From assembly GCF_023856365.1 (NCBI RefSeq), contig NC_064540.1:8888691-8952690 (forward strand): 64,000 bases of DNA, read 5' to 3'. A model generated the notes under the pieces. That model ran no database searches. It was not told the origin of the DNA and saw nothing but the letters and a program-made list of their open reading frames with translations. How positions within the stretch are numbered: the first letter of the stretch is position 1; each line of letters begins with the position of its first letter. This DNA is from Brienomyrus brachyistius (lineage: Eukaryota; Chordata; Actinopteri; Osteoglossiformes; Mormyridae). This document shows, piece by piece, positions 46,401-59,000 of this stretch. The position numbers and the translations under genes are program-made.

Positions 46401-49400
46401 AGTGTAAACGATTAAACATGACGTCATGGTTATGCATCTAATGCAATGCATTGCAGGAAAGCTGGAACTGTTAGAAGCAATATTGTGTTCTGTACTTTCA
46501 AGTCTGGGGCGGTTTTGATGAATTTCAGGGATGAGCAGCCTTGCAGTTGGGCTGCAGGTGTTCTTGTGCTCCGTCTGGTCCTGTGCCGCCTGACCTCTGT
46601 CTCCCTGCAGCACTGGGTGGCCAACAACCTGTTTGGGCTGGCATTCGCGCTGAACGGTGTGGAACTGCTGCACCTCAACAACGTGAGCACAGGCTGCATC
46701 CTACTGGGCGGCCTCTTCGTCTATGACGTGTTCTGGGTGAGCATACCAGGATCTGGGCACAAACGTGGGACGCTAACTGTTAGCGTGCCGGCCAGGTGTT
46801 GGCAGGTGTCTCTTAGGCTAACTTTGGTGTGAGTCTCTCAGGGTTCTAGCTGATGGATTGGTGGTCAGCATACTGATTCTGACTTAAATAATCCAGCCAT
46901 TTAACATGAATAAGTTAATTAAAGCTACACCTTCACAATGATAGCCAATGGTATTGGCGTATTAGCTGTGGCTGCATGTATTCGTTAAAAGGTGGTGTTG
47001 TAATTGTTTCTTGTATAGGTTTTCGGGACCAACGTTATGGTGACAGTGGCCAAGTCATTTGAGGCGCCAATAAAGTGTGAGTGAGACCAATGCCTTTCTG
47101 AGCCACCCACCCCCCCAGCACTTCAGCCTCTGCAGACACAAACAACTGAGCTGCCTTCCATTTGTGGGCATCTTCTCTGTGTACTCTGAGGAAGCAAGCA
47201 GCTGCTTTTTTTGTCAGTGTTCAGCAGATGTGGGTCTCCAGGAGTAGAGCAGAGCGCGCTCGAGGGGTAGGGCGGAGCGTGCTTGGTGACATTGCCATAC
47301 CTGTTAACCTTCTGTGTTCAGTCCTGATGGTGGCCTTTGGCAGAGGTCGTACGCAATGTTCTCAGTGGGGACTTTTCTGCATCTTAGTACTACCGTTGTG
47401 ATTTATTCATGTACACGGGTGTGTCTTTACTGAGTTTCGATCCCCTTCTCTCCACATCCCAGTGGTGTTCCCACAGGACCTGCTGGAGAAGGGTCTGGAA
47501 GCCAACAATTTTGCCATGCTGGGTCTCGGTGACATCGTCATCCCAGGCAAGGCAACCCGCCCCCCATAAAAAAAAAATAATAATAATCCCAAGTCTACTA
47601 GGTAAGATGTTGAGAGCTTAGATGTAGATCCCAGACGGACACCCTTTGGACTTAATGGTTGCCTGTGTTAGCTTTGAATCACAGTGGAATACAGATTACA
47701 GCATTAATAGGAGCTGCATCTCACATACGATGACTGAACTTATGCAACTTATGAACTGAGGTCTGCATCGAGATTGTGTCCCCTGAACATAGACTAGAGG
47801 ACGCTATAATGCTAACGAAGGGATTTTCAATTATGTTTTTATTTTTAGGTATCTTCATTGCATTACTCCTGCGGTTCGACGTCAGGTGAGTGAAGCCTTA
47901 GATGCTGTTGGTCTGTATGCCTTCTGGGTTGTGGCACCATCTTCTGGTCAGCTCTGGTCCTGCTGCATCTCTCTTCCCAGCCTGAGGAAAGACTCCCGCA
48001 CCTATTTCTACACCAGCTTCCTGGCCTACATCTTCGGCCTGGGACTCACCATATTTGTGATGCACACCTTCAAGCACGCCCAGGTCAGGTGACCCTCCTG
48101 CAGAGTCCCCGTTGTCTGACTGTTGCCAGTGAGCCGTTACTATGCTGTGTGTTGCTGATGATCCACTGCTCTGGGCAAATTACCCGTTACTGCGTTTATG
48201 TTCAAGCCAATAAGTCCCTGCAAAATTGAGTTTTGCAAACAATCTTAGTTTTATAGTGTGTTTTTTTCCCCCTAAGGTTTGCCCATTTGTAGGTCATCAC
48301 TTACTTCTGCATTGCACATTTTATAACTTTCCTATATAGCCTTGGGTGGAGGACCTTGTGTGTAACGCATCCTCTCCCCTTCCCAGCCTGCCCTGCTCTA
48401 CCTAGTCCCAGCATGCATTGGGTTTCCAGTGGTGGTGGCCCTAGTGAAAGGAGAGCTCACGGAGATGTTCAGGTGAGGAGGATGGCTAGGGTGGGGCGGG
48501 TATTATTGGTATTGGTTGCCATTATAATGTTAAGTGTATCCGTGTACAGCGCCCCCATGCTGTCCGGGGGTGATTTATGTGCCAGTATGGATGTGTTTCA
48601 TAGCTACCAAACCCACAAGCATGGGCCGTTTGTCTGTCCTCCTCCATATTTGCACTTTTTATCAGCGGGGGGGCCTTGGTTATTTGCTCACATGGCTGAC
48701 GCCTTTATGCTGGGCAACTTGCTGATTTTACCCGTCTGATCTGCTAGACATTTAACAGGTTAAGTGCTCAGTTTAAGATCACAAACCTGCCTCGGCTACC
48801 ATTATTCCCACTGCTTCCAGTCACCCCTATTCTCTGGCTTTATTCATCTGAACTTCCCTCCCCTAATCGCCTTTAATTCACGCCTGTGTTTTGGAGCTGA
48901 TACTGTCTGTCGTTTGAGAGTCTGGCCCCAATCCCAGTCTGTCAGAGCTGCCCCACTTTGCCTCCGCTCCACATGTGCCTGCCGAAGGGTTTCCCTTTCT
49001 TAGCTCATCTTAAAGCGGTCTCTCCTCTCGAAAGCTCTTCAGCCCACTCGTGCTGCCCTGCCCCGGACAGCCTGTAGGGGCTAGAGTCCCTTCAGTAAGG
49101 AACTCTCCCTCAGTGCCACGTTGCTTTTTCGGCTGCGTATCTAAGAACTTTCCCAGCATTTTTTTTATCATACAGGTTCACTTCTGCACAGCTATCCTCC
49201 ATCTCAGTATCAGCGTAAACCATCATCCATGTTGCAAGCAAAACAACTCAATTCCCTAACATAATAAAACCAGTTACTGTTCACTGGGAGCTTTTCTGAA
49301 CTTTTACCGTCCTTTTGTGCCGAGGCAACTGTTCTTATTTCAGTGTTGTGAATGTTAACAATTCAGGATTTAAAGGGTGTTGTTTTCGATTTAAAGCAAG

Positions 49401-49671
49401 GGGGCAGGTTGCACGCTGCTCTTCAGTCTGCGTTACTTTTCGGGCAACAAGCTGTCTTATAGCTGCAGTTTAGCATAGTGGTGAAACCGCGTGTTGAGTT
49501 GTTAAGACTCTCTCTCTGCACATTTTCACCTGTATTTTCCCCCCACCCCCACATTAATATCCATTCTGCCCTCGGCCCTTGCCTTGTCCCCCCTTCAGGT
49601 ATGAAGAATCACTGTCGGAGGCAGATCCTGTGCCCAAGGATGAGGCAGAGGCCGAGAAGAAGGAACAGTAA
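43483..49671 (+). CDS. hm13: Signal peptide peptidase (minor histocompatibility antigen H13), complete
   Basis: ER-resident intramembrane aspartyl protease that cleaves signal-peptide remnants. Exons: 43483-43704, 45214-45312, 45438-45520, 45637-45725, 45981-46066, 46611-46736, 47019-47076, 47463-47546, 47849-47885, 47981-48083, 48387-48472, 49599-49671. Phases join into 381 residues; human is 377. The N-terminus has three NX(S/T) sequons in LNATVSNGTDSVNATA. Catalytic motifs are YD with Asp232 in VYDVFW, and GLGD with Asp278; PAL is at residues 330-332. Nine hydrophobic segments are expected for the family. The C-terminus KKEQ fits a KKXX retrieval signal. The 43483 ATG starts the conserved N-terminus and follows an untranslated GC-rich leader. 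The intron after 47546 has a GC donor. Confidence 0.96.
43705..45213. other. hm13 intron 1
   Basis: 1.5 kb with no recognisable repeat or exon. Slightly AT-rich. Confidence 0.5.
46255..46385. repeat. Interspersed repeat fragment in hm13 intron
   Basis: Contains CTCTGTGTTGCACCATGGTC and CTGGAGGAACATT, words I recognise from a common teleost repeat tail. The family name is not certain. Confidence 0.45.
46611..47546 (+). CDS. hm13: hm13 catalytic exons (YD and GLGD motifs)
   Basis: Exons 46611-46736 (HWVANNLFGLAFALNGVELL to VYDVFW), 47019-47076 (VFGTNVMVTVAKSFEAPIK) and 47463-47546 (LVFPQDLLEKGLEANNF to GLGDIVIP). Both catalytic aspartates are intact. The last exon must end CCAG with the intron starting GCAAGG, since its Gly codon is completed by GT of the exon at 47849. 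Confidence 0.95.
48387..49671 (+). CDS. hm13: hm13 PAL exon and terminal exon
   Basis: Exon 48387-48472 begins PALLYLVPACIGFPVVVALV. The 73-bp coding part of the last exon encodes RYEESLSEADPVPKDEAEAE followed by KKEQ and stop at 49671. The 1.1-kb intron between them holds no further clear exon. Confidence 0.95.
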
Positions 49672-51500
49672 CCAGCAGGATACCCCCCACCACCCCCCCC
49701 CCAATCCCCGCCTCTGCATTTCATGCACGTACCACAGGGTGGTGCTGTCCACACCTTCGTCCATGGAACTGCCTGATGTATTAAATGATGACTGTACGGC
49801 ATTGGATATCCTGTAGCATTTAAGTGGTTCGTTCAGTGTGACAGTAACCTGGTGCCTGTTCGTCCCGCCCTCGAATCTCTCCGGGCCACTCACCCCTCAT
49901 GTGAGGTTTCTGTCAACATCCTAAAGGCCAGAATGTTAAATTTGTCCGAGTGGAGTCCGGCGTTTGACGGGGATGTGCTGAAATGTGACCTTTCATGGCA
50001 CAAAAACATTTATCCCGAATCAGCGCTGCTCTTCTTCTCTTTACAGAAACATTTGAGTAAGATGGTTTGTTAAGCATCATGGAGGGAGACAGAAATCTCA
50101 ATATCATGGTTTTTTTTTTCTCTTTTCTATTCATTCGTCTCGTGCATTTGGACACGCTTTTACTGTGCAGATTTTATGGATTTTGCAGACATACGTTTAA
50201 TCTCGTGTTTTTAAACTGGCACCCTGTCTTTAAATGAAGGTGGGTGTGCAATTCGGTAAACTATGACGGAGCTGAAAATGTGAATTTGGGGACTTTCTCG
50301 TTGATAATTTTTCGACCTTGCAGATGAACACCTGTAGTATTGTAACTGGTGAGTGTCTTTTAGTTTTCGGCTGAGTTCTCAGTTTATAGTCACTTGGGCT
50401 GGGTGTGCCCAGAGACCTGAAGTACAAGTCTTGCTTTCTGTTTAAACTTCCTCGGTTGTGTCTGCTTCCTGCCCTCCTGGCCTGGCGGGGATCACCGTGG
50501 CACTAGTCCTAGCTGGCTGCTTGGAGTCGGTGTGATGATCGTGCCGCTTGCCAGGTCTAGTGCCGGCAGAGCTGTAAGCGTGAGAAGACTGTTCTGGGTG
50601 GACAAGACCATGATGATGACCGTCTGTCATGTGAGGTGTGGACTTTGCCGACACCCCCCCCCTCACCTGTGACGTCAGTGTAGACCATCCATACCTCAGT
50701 GGCCACTTTTCTTGTTAGGGTTCGTCCAGAAGCTGTTCCAGGAAACATAAGGATTAACAAGAGTTGCGAGGTGCCATGGGTCCCTGCGATGGGTTTCCAG
50801 CTTGCGCTAATGACCTCTAAGGCTTATGGTGATAGTTCACCACAGATAGACCAACATCCATCCCATTTGAGGGTGACCTACCAAGCCTGTAGCTGCCCCA
50901 CAGTTATCAGTACAGATGATGACGGATCCAGTGTCCTTCCCGCAATAGTGGGTCGGCCTCTCCAACAACAAACAGTGCATTGCCTGTAGTCAGGGCATCT
51001 TTCTTGATCGTTTTGCAGTTAGAATTATCATCCTACCTTCAGCCTGACATTTTAAGATTCTGGCCTTTCAGGGGATGGAGTTGGGCACCTTGTGATTTTT
51101 TTTTTTGTTCTGCTGGGTGAGTGGCTTCAAAGGGATGGATGTAACGGACACGTTTGTGTTGTGATCTCCCAAGGGTACCTTGCTTCGGCGCCGTGTACGG
51201 TGAGTTATCCTGTCTTTTTGCTTATGTTTTTCTCCTGATGTATCAATGCAAGTGGAGGGCAGCTTCCTTGGTTGAAAAGCAGGTCCTTTTCTTGTAGTAA
51301 AGTGTGGTGGTGCCACTCTGAAGATGCAGCCCGTCTCTGTGTGTGTTTTGTCTTTTTTTTTTATATATATATATAATTTTATATTTTACTCTGACTACTG
51401 CTGCAGTCATTGGGATGAAGACCATAGTCCTATACACAGATCTACACTCCCGGTCCCTGTTGGTGCTCTGCTGCCTTTGCACCACTTCATAAGGTGATCA
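49672..51500 (+). other. hm13: hm13 3' UTR and downstream sequence
   Basis: No gene was recognised. An ATTAAA hexamer at 49779-49784 is a possible early poly(A) signal; no AATAAA was seen in the first kilobase. The rest is unique sequence with short T/AT runs near 51353-51380. Confidence 0.4.
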
Positions 51501-51529
51501 AACAACACTGGAACCCTTTTCTGTGGGGG

Positions 51530-51690
51530 TCACTTGGGTTTTTAGCTGGTGCTTGTGTCTAAAGCGATGTCAGATGAACAGTTGGGCCTTGCTTCAGGAG
51601 CCCAAAAGTGACATCGCTTTTCTGACACTGGGGTTTGAACCAGCGACCTTCTGATCGCATAGACTTGCTGTACCACACACTGCCCTGAAA
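51530..51690 (-). mobile_element. tRNA-derived SINE, minus strand
   Basis: On the minus strand, CAGGGCAGTGTGTGGTACAG starts a tRNA-like head, with GGTTCAAACCCC as a B box. Downstream come GAAGCAAGGCCCAAC and GACATCGCTTTAGACACAAG. The layout matches the SINE at 26018-26235, though diverged. Confidence 0.65.
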
Positions 51691-53679
51691 GCTGCTCCTT
51701 ATGCATGACTCACCCATTCTCTGTGTTTAAATTTCTTCACCAGTTCAGTTAATTACTTAAACGACTTGGACACCTTGAAGCCTAATTTCGTCCTCCTTTC
51801 TCACAAGGGCCTGTCCTGTCAAGTCAAACCGGGACTAAATAACTTTCTTTTATTCAGTGACATAACTTAGTTGACTGTGTCATGTCTGAGATCCCTCCCT
51901 TGCTGGGCCCCATTATATGGAACACTTTGACTAAGATGGATGTGGGTGAGCGTGGAGGTGAGTGCCCCCCCCCCCGCCCAAACCCACACACCTGTGACAT
52001 ACGGTCAGCAGCTGATCGTCATCTCTAGTAACTTCTGTGATGTCAGATCTCGGGCCTGGCTGCCTCAGCGAAGCATGACCACCCTCTGAAGCCCTTTCCC
52101 AATATTACGGTAATCGCAGTCAGATGGACGCAAAAATTGCTCGTTTTGGCCTCAGGACATATGAAAGTGTGGCGGATCTTTTACTCCCCCCCCCCCCCCC
52201 CCAGAATTCCCAGCTGGCTTCACATGAAAACACCTGTGTGAAAGAGAATTTTTTTTTTTGCTTTTTTTTTTATTTTTTATAAGACGCACGTCACTGACTT
52301 CAGAAGGGTTCTGGGGCCATGGGGCGGCTGTTGTGGGGGCCATGTGGGGCTGAGCGAGCCACTTCCTGCACTCGAGGGAACAGTCTGATGGCCTGTCTTT
52401 TATTTTAGCTGGTTGTACACATGCTGGAGAGATGTTAACAGACCCTTATTTATTACAATAGTCTGGATATTTTTTCATTGGTAGTACATTTCAAATCAAA
52501 GCTAAAAAGTTAAGTCTTCGGTAGTGGCTTCCAGTTGGCTTTGGGGTTTGGGATTTCTGAGGGTTAGGGTTAGGGTTAGACAGCTTTTGGGTTAGGGTTG
52601 GTCCAGTGGGAGGGTGGCATCGTGAAATACCCAGAAGGATCTTGCTGAAGCTTGGAAGGCAAAGCCCACACCCACAGAGGAGAAGCTGGAATGACATGTT
52701 TACGGACCGTGGGGGCTGTGTACCTGTGACTGGTCACCGACTCACACCTACAGCACAGCCAGGCACAATAAATTGGAAATGCATGAAGAAAAAAATCTGA
52801 CTTGGCTACACTGCAACACTGCCACCCAGTGGTCATAGAAGGGAGCTGTCACTCTTTCACCCATAGTGTTCACACACCAGCCTTGGTCCCTGGGGCAGAT
52901 GGCCCTAACCAGGACATGCAGTTGGAAGCTGATTGGGTGAATGGATGGATGGATGGATGGATGGATGAACATATTACTCAATGTTGTTTACCTTGCAAGT
53001 TTCAATATTTGCATCTTCACGAGGTTCAAGTTCGTTATGGAAGGACCCACAAGTCCAGATCCTAAATCTGCTTGTTAGCCAAATGGTTCCTGCTATATCT
53101 GCCATCATCCAGGAGAAAAGAGATGCAGGCCCTTCTGCTATAACTGATGCCCTGAAATCAGGCTCCAAAACAGCACTGGTCTGTTTCCCATTTTCATTCA
53201 CGTAGGGGAATCTCTCAAGTGCTGGTAGAAGTTTTCCTTAATAATAGGTCTTTGTGGCCCCAGCAGATTTTTGTAGTGTCAGCTTTTACCCCGAGAATCC
53301 ACACATGATTCTGCCCTGGGCTGCCTATGAGTGGTGCTGCAGGATGCTCTGTACTGCTCTGCAGATGTCTGACAGGTCAGCTGTGAACCGTAGTTCCACA
53401 CAATGAGTCTCTAATCCACCCTCCGCCTACTGGGCAGCTTAAGAGGCCTGACTTAAACATAAACATGAAGGTTTTCAATGAACAGTTCAACAAAAGGACA
53501 GCTATTTAGCATTAATATTTCCAAAGTGATGTACTTTTTTTTTCAGGAAGCAGAGGTAGTTAGTGCTTATAGCAATGGGGGGTGGAGGGTCTTACTCAAG
53601 AGCCTAGTGGTGAAATCATTTTGCTGAGTGAGAGTCCAGAGGTGTGTAGGCGCTTCTCGTAAATAACATATACTGTCAT
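51691..53679. other. Intergenic stretch between hm13 and the satellite
   Basis: Has C and T runs at about 51967 and 52188-52263, a (GGAT)n run at 52939-52966 and a 74-codon open frame (52981-53205) that I do not recognise. No gene is called. Confidence 0.5.
52561..52600 (+). repeat. Short interstitial telomere-like repeat
   Basis: Three tandem copies of the vertebrate telomere hexamer GGGTTA begin at 52561, and a further GGGTTAGGGTT lies at 52590-52600 after a 12-bp interruption. Confidence 0.7.
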
Positions 53680-53735
53680 TCTGATATCTTTAGATAAACA
53701 TTGATTTTATTGATATTGTTATTGATTTATCGATA
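53680..53735 (+). repeat. Truncated satellite unit at the array edge
   Basis: 56 bp match the TTTCTTTAGATAAACATTGA...TTTATCGACAG part of the 781-bp unit and then jump directly to GCCTGAGAG, the start of unit 1. About 510 bp of the unit are absent. The junction falls at an AG shared by both sides, fitting a deletion with 2-bp microhomology. Confidence 0.8.
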
Positions 53736-54951
53736 GCCTGAGAGTCTGAAAACACGTCACACCAGATGCATGAGAGATGGAAACCTGGGATATTCAGTCG
53801 AATCAGATCAAATATGATGCTAAGTTAGTACTAAGTTAAAATATGTTCCGGACTTGTAACATGCACCCATGATTTGGAACAGTCAGCAGGCTGTCTCTGG
53901 CCACGCCCCCTACACTCGGTCCGGCCCCTGGCTTTTCCTGAATTCTGATTTCTTTAAACATTGACTTCATTGATATTGTTATTGATTTATCGACAGACCA
54001 TCATACGTTTTAGACGTTATAATAACAACACTTTATTGATCCCCAAAGAGAGAAATTCTCTCCTTGCCTGCCCCCTCTTACTGTCCATGATACACAAGCA
54101 CATATGTAGAAAAACGTCAGCTTGGAAGCCAAGGCTGGACTTAACCTACTCCTTAGGGTTCAACTGGAAACTGCCCCATGGCCGAGCGGTCTCAACCCTC
54201 CTGCGCAGCGAAAATGGCCTTTCGAAGTAAGGGGTATTCTGTTCTCCCAAGTAAGGCGTGGGTTCGAATCCAACTTCCGACAAAAGTTCTTCAATCGCTA
54301 CAGCACAATTTGAGCCACTGATCGGCTTTAATTGCTTTGTTTTATTTTTGCGTTTCAGGCAAAACTACATAACACTTAAAGACACTACGGGCATGTAAAT
54401 GGAGAACGAAATTATAGTTATACCGAATCTCCTACACACAATACCAAGGTTACCAACTTTGGTCAGCTGACCGGAGTCAGACGTTCAATTCCCGTAAGAT
54501 TTCTTTGCGCCAGCCTGAGAGTCTGAAAACACGTCACACCAGATGCATGAGAGATGGAAAACTGGGATATTCAGTCGAATCACATCAATTTTGATGCTAA
54601 GTTAGTACTAAGTTAAAATATGTTCCGGACTTGTAACATGCACCCATGATTTGGAACAGTCAGCAGGCTGTCTCTGGCCACGCCCCCTACACTCGGTCCG
54701 GCCCCTGGCTTTTCCTGAATTCTGATTTCTTTAGATAAACATTGACTTCATTGATATTGTTATTGATTTATCGACAGACCATCATACGTTTTAGACGTTA
54801 TAATAACAACACTCTATTGATCCCCAAAGAGAGAAATTCTCTCCTTGCCTGCCCCCTCTTACTGTCCATGATACACAAGCACATATGTAGAAAAACGTCA
54901 GCTTGGAAGCCAAGGCTGGACTTAACCTACTCCTTAGGGTTCAACTGGAAA

Positions 54952-55130
54952 CTGCCCCATGGCCGAGCGGTCTCAACCCTCCTGCGCAGCGAAAATGGCC
55001 TTCCGAAGTAAGGGGTATTCTGTTCTCCCAAGTAAGGCGTGGGTTCGAATCCAACTTCCGACAAAAGTTCTTCAATCGCTACAGCACAATTTGAGCCACT
55101 GATCGGCTTTAATTGCTTTGTTTTATTTTT
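54952..55130 (+). other. tRNA-Leu-like block with A box, B box and T-run (unit 2, repeated in every unit)
   Basis: In unit 2, TGGCCGAGCGG at 54960-54970 matches the A box and GGTTCGAATCC at 55042-55052 the B box. GGCGTGGGTTCGAATCC and ending TTCCGACA are close to vertebrate tRNA-Leu. The 5' acceptor and D-stem partners do not pair, the T stem has one mismatch and the box spacing (82 bp) is long, so a functional tRNA is unlikely. A TTTTT at 55126-55130 could end Pol III transcription. The A box lies 447 bp after each unit start (443 in unit 1). Confidence 0.7.
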
Positions 55131-56074
55131 GCGTTTCAGGCAAAACTACATAACACTTAAAGACACTACGGGCATGTAAATGGAGAACGAAATTATAGTT
55201 ATACCGAATCTCCTACACACAATACCAAGGTTACCAACTTTGGTCAGCTGACCGGAGTGAGACGTTCAATTCCCGTAAGATTTCTTTGCGCCAGCCTGAG
55301 AGTCTGAAAACACGTCACACCAGATGCATGAGAGATGGAAAACTGGGATATTCAGTCGAATCACATCAATTATGATGCTAAGTTAGTACTAAGTTAAAAT
55401 ATGTTCCGGACTTGTAACATGCACCCATGATTTGGAACAGTCAGCAGGCTGTCTCTGGCCACGCCCCCTACACTCGGTCCGGCCCCTGGCTTTTCCTGAA
55501 TTCTGATTTCTTTAGATAAACATTGACTTCATTGATATTGTTATTGATTTATCGACAGACCATCATACGTTTTAGACGTTATAATAACAACACTCTATTG
55601 ATCCCCAAAGAGAGAAATTCTCTCCTTGCCTGCCCCCTCTTACTGTCCATGATACACAAGCACATATGTAGAAAAACGTCAGCTTGGAAGCCAAGGCTGG
55701 ACTTAACCTACTCCTTAGGGTTCAACTGGAAACTGCCCCATGGCCGAGCGGTCTCAACCCTCCTGCGCAGCGAAAATGGCCTTTCGAAGTAAGGGGTATT
55801 CTGTTCTCCCAAGTAAGGCGTGGGTTCGAATCCAACTTCCGACAAAAGTTCTTCAATCGCTACAGCACAATTTGAGCCACTGATCGGCTTTAATTGCTTT
55901 GTTTTATTTTTGCGTTTCAGGCAAAACTACATAACACTTAAAGACACTACGGGCATGTAAATGGAGAACGAAATTATAGTTATACCGAATCTCCTACACA
56001 CAATACCAAGGTTACCAACTTTGGTCAGCTGACCGGAGTGAGACGTTCAATTCCCGTAAGATTTCTTTGCGCCA

Positions 56075-59000
56075 GCCTGAGAGTCTGAAAACACGTCACA
56101 CCAGATGCATGAGAGATGGAAAACTGGGATATTCAGTCGAATCACATCAATTTTGATGCTAAGTTAGTACTAAGTTAAAATATGTTCCGGACTTGTAACA
56201 TGCACCCATGATTTGGAACAGTCAGCAGGCTGTCTCTGGCCACGCCCCCTACACTCGGTCCGGCCCCTGGCTTTTCCTGAATTCTGATTTCTTTAGATAA
56301 ACATTGACTTCATTGATATTGTTATTGATTTATCGACAGACCATCATACGTTTTAGACGTTATAATAACAACACTCTATTGATCCCCAAAGAGAGAAATT
56401 CTCTCCTTGCCTGCCCCCTCTTACTGTCCATGATACACAAGCACATATGTAGAAAAACGTCAGCTTGGAAGCCAAGGCTGGACTTAACCTACTCCTTAGG
56501 GTTTAACTGGAAACTGCCCCATGGCCGAGCGGTCTCAACCCTCCTGCGCAGCGAAAATGGCCTTCCGAAGTAAGGGGTATTCTGTTCTCCCAAGTAAGGC
56601 GTGGGTTCGAATCCAACTTCCGACAAAAGTTCTTCAATCGCTACAGCACAATTTGAGCCACTGATCGGCTTTAATTGCTTTGTTTTATTTTTGCGTTTCA
56701 GGCAAAACTACATAACACTTAAAGACACTACGGGCATGTAAATGGAGAACGAAATTATAGTTATACCGAATCTCCTACACACAATACCAAGGTTACCAAC
56801 TTTGGTCAGCTGACCGGAGTGAGACGTTCAATTCCCGTAAGATTTCTTTGCGCCAGCCTGAGAGTCTGAAAACACGTCACACCAGATGCATGAGAGATGG
56901 AAAACTGGGATATTCAGTCGAATCACATCAATTATGATGCTAAGTTAGTACTAAGTTAAAATATGTTCCGGACTTGTAACATGCACCCATGATTTGGAAC
57001 AGTCAGCAGGCTGTCTCTGGCCACGCCCCCTACACTCGGTCCGGCCCCTGGCTTTTCCTGAATTCTGATTTCTTTAGATAAACATTGACTTCATTGATAT
57101 TGTTATTGATTTATCGACAGACCATCATACGTTTTAGACGTTATAATAACAACACTCTATTGATCCCCAAAGAGAGAAATTCTCTCCTTGCCTGCCCCCT
57201 CTTACTGTCCATGATACACAAGCACATATGTAGAAAAACGTCAGCTTGGAAGCCAAGGCTGGACTTAACCTACTCCTTAGGGTTCAACTGGAAACTGCCC
57301 CATGGCCGAGCGGTCTCAACCCTCCTGCGCAGCGAAAATGGCCTTTCGAAGTAAGGGGTATTCTGTTCTCCCAAGTAAGGCGTGGGTTCGAATCCAACTT
57401 CCGACAAAAGTTCTTCAATCGCTACAGCACAATTTGAGCCACTGATCGGCTTTAATTGCTTTGTTTTATTTTTGCGTTTCAGGCAAAACTACATAACACT
57501 TAAAGACACTACGGGCATGTAAATGGAGAACGAAATTATAGTTATACCGAATCTCCTACACACAATACCAAGGTTACCAACTTTGGTCAGCTGACCGGAG
57601 TGAGACGTTCAATTCCCGTAAGATTTCTTTGCGCCAGCCTGAGAGTCTGAAAACACGTCCCACCAGATGCATGAGAGATGGAAAACTGGGATATTCAGTC
57701 GAATCACATCAATTATGATGCTAAGTTAGTACTAAGTTAAAATATGTTCCGGACTTGTAACATGCACCCATGATTTGGAACAGTCAGCAGGCTGTCTCTG
57801 GCCACGCCCCCTACACTCGGTCCGGCCCCTGGCTTTTCCTGAATTCTGATTTCTTTAGATAAACATTGACTTCATTGATATTGTTATTGATTTATCGACA
57901 GACCATCATACGTTTTAGACGTTATAATAACAACACTCTATTGATCCCCAAAGAGAGAAATTCTCTCCTTGCCTGCCCCCTCTTACTGTCCATGATACAC
58001 AAGCACATATGTAGAAAAACGTCAGCTTGGAAGCCAAGGCTGGACTTAACCTACTCCTTAGGGTTCAACTGGAAACTGCCCCATGGCCGAGCGGTCTCAA
58101 CCCTCCTGCGCAGCGAAAATGGCCTTTCGAAGTAAGGGGTATTCTGTTCTCCCAAGTAAGGCGTGGGTTCGAATCCAACTTCCGACAAAAGTTCTTCAAT
58201 CGCTACAGCACAATTTGAGCCACTGATCGGCTTTAATTGCTTTGTTTTATTTTTGCGTTTCAGGCAAAACTACATAACACTTAAAGACACTACGGGCATG
58301 TAAATGGAGAACGAAATTATAGTTATACCGAATCTCCTACACACAATACCAAGGTTACCAACTTTGGTCAGCTGACCGGAGTGAGACGTTCAATTCCCGT
58401 AAGATTTCTTTGCGCCAGCCTGAGAGTCTGAAAACACGTCACACCAGATGCATGAGAGATGGAAAACTGGGATATTCAGTCGAATCACATCAATTATGAT
58501 GCTAAGTTAGTACTAAGTTAAAATATGTTCCGGACTTGTAACATGCACCCATGATTTGGAACAGTCAGCAGGCTGTCTCTGGCCACGCCCCCTACACTCG
58601 GTCCGGCCCCTGGCTTTTCCTGAATTCTGATTTCTTTAGATAAACATTGACTTCATTGATATTGTTATTGATTTATCGACAGACCATCATACGTTTTAGA
58701 CGTTATAATAACAACACTCTATTGATCCCCAAAGAGAGAAATTCTCTCCTTGCCTGCCCCCTCTTACTGTCCATGATACACAAGCACATATGTAGAAAAA
58801 CGTCAGCTTGGAAGCCAAGGCTGGACTTAACCTACTCCTTAGGGTTTAACTGGAAACTGCCCCATGGCCGAGCGGTCTCAACCCTCCTGCGCAGCGAAAA
58901 TGGCCTTCCGAAGTAAGGGGTATTCTGTTCTCCCAAGTAAGGCGTGGGTTCGAATCCAACTTCCGACAAAAGTTCTTCAATCGCTACAGCACAATTTGAG

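Noticed and set aside
52981..53205. 74-codon open frame with QILNLLVSQMVPAISAII
   Set aside because: It has some protein-like character, but I do not recognise a family and there is no exon support. It may be a transposon remnant; a protein database search would decide.
54952..55063. Functional tRNA-Leu gene cluster
   Set aside because: A and B boxes are good, but the acceptor stem and D stem cannot pair and the body is too long, with no clear intron boundaries. It is called tRNA-like only.
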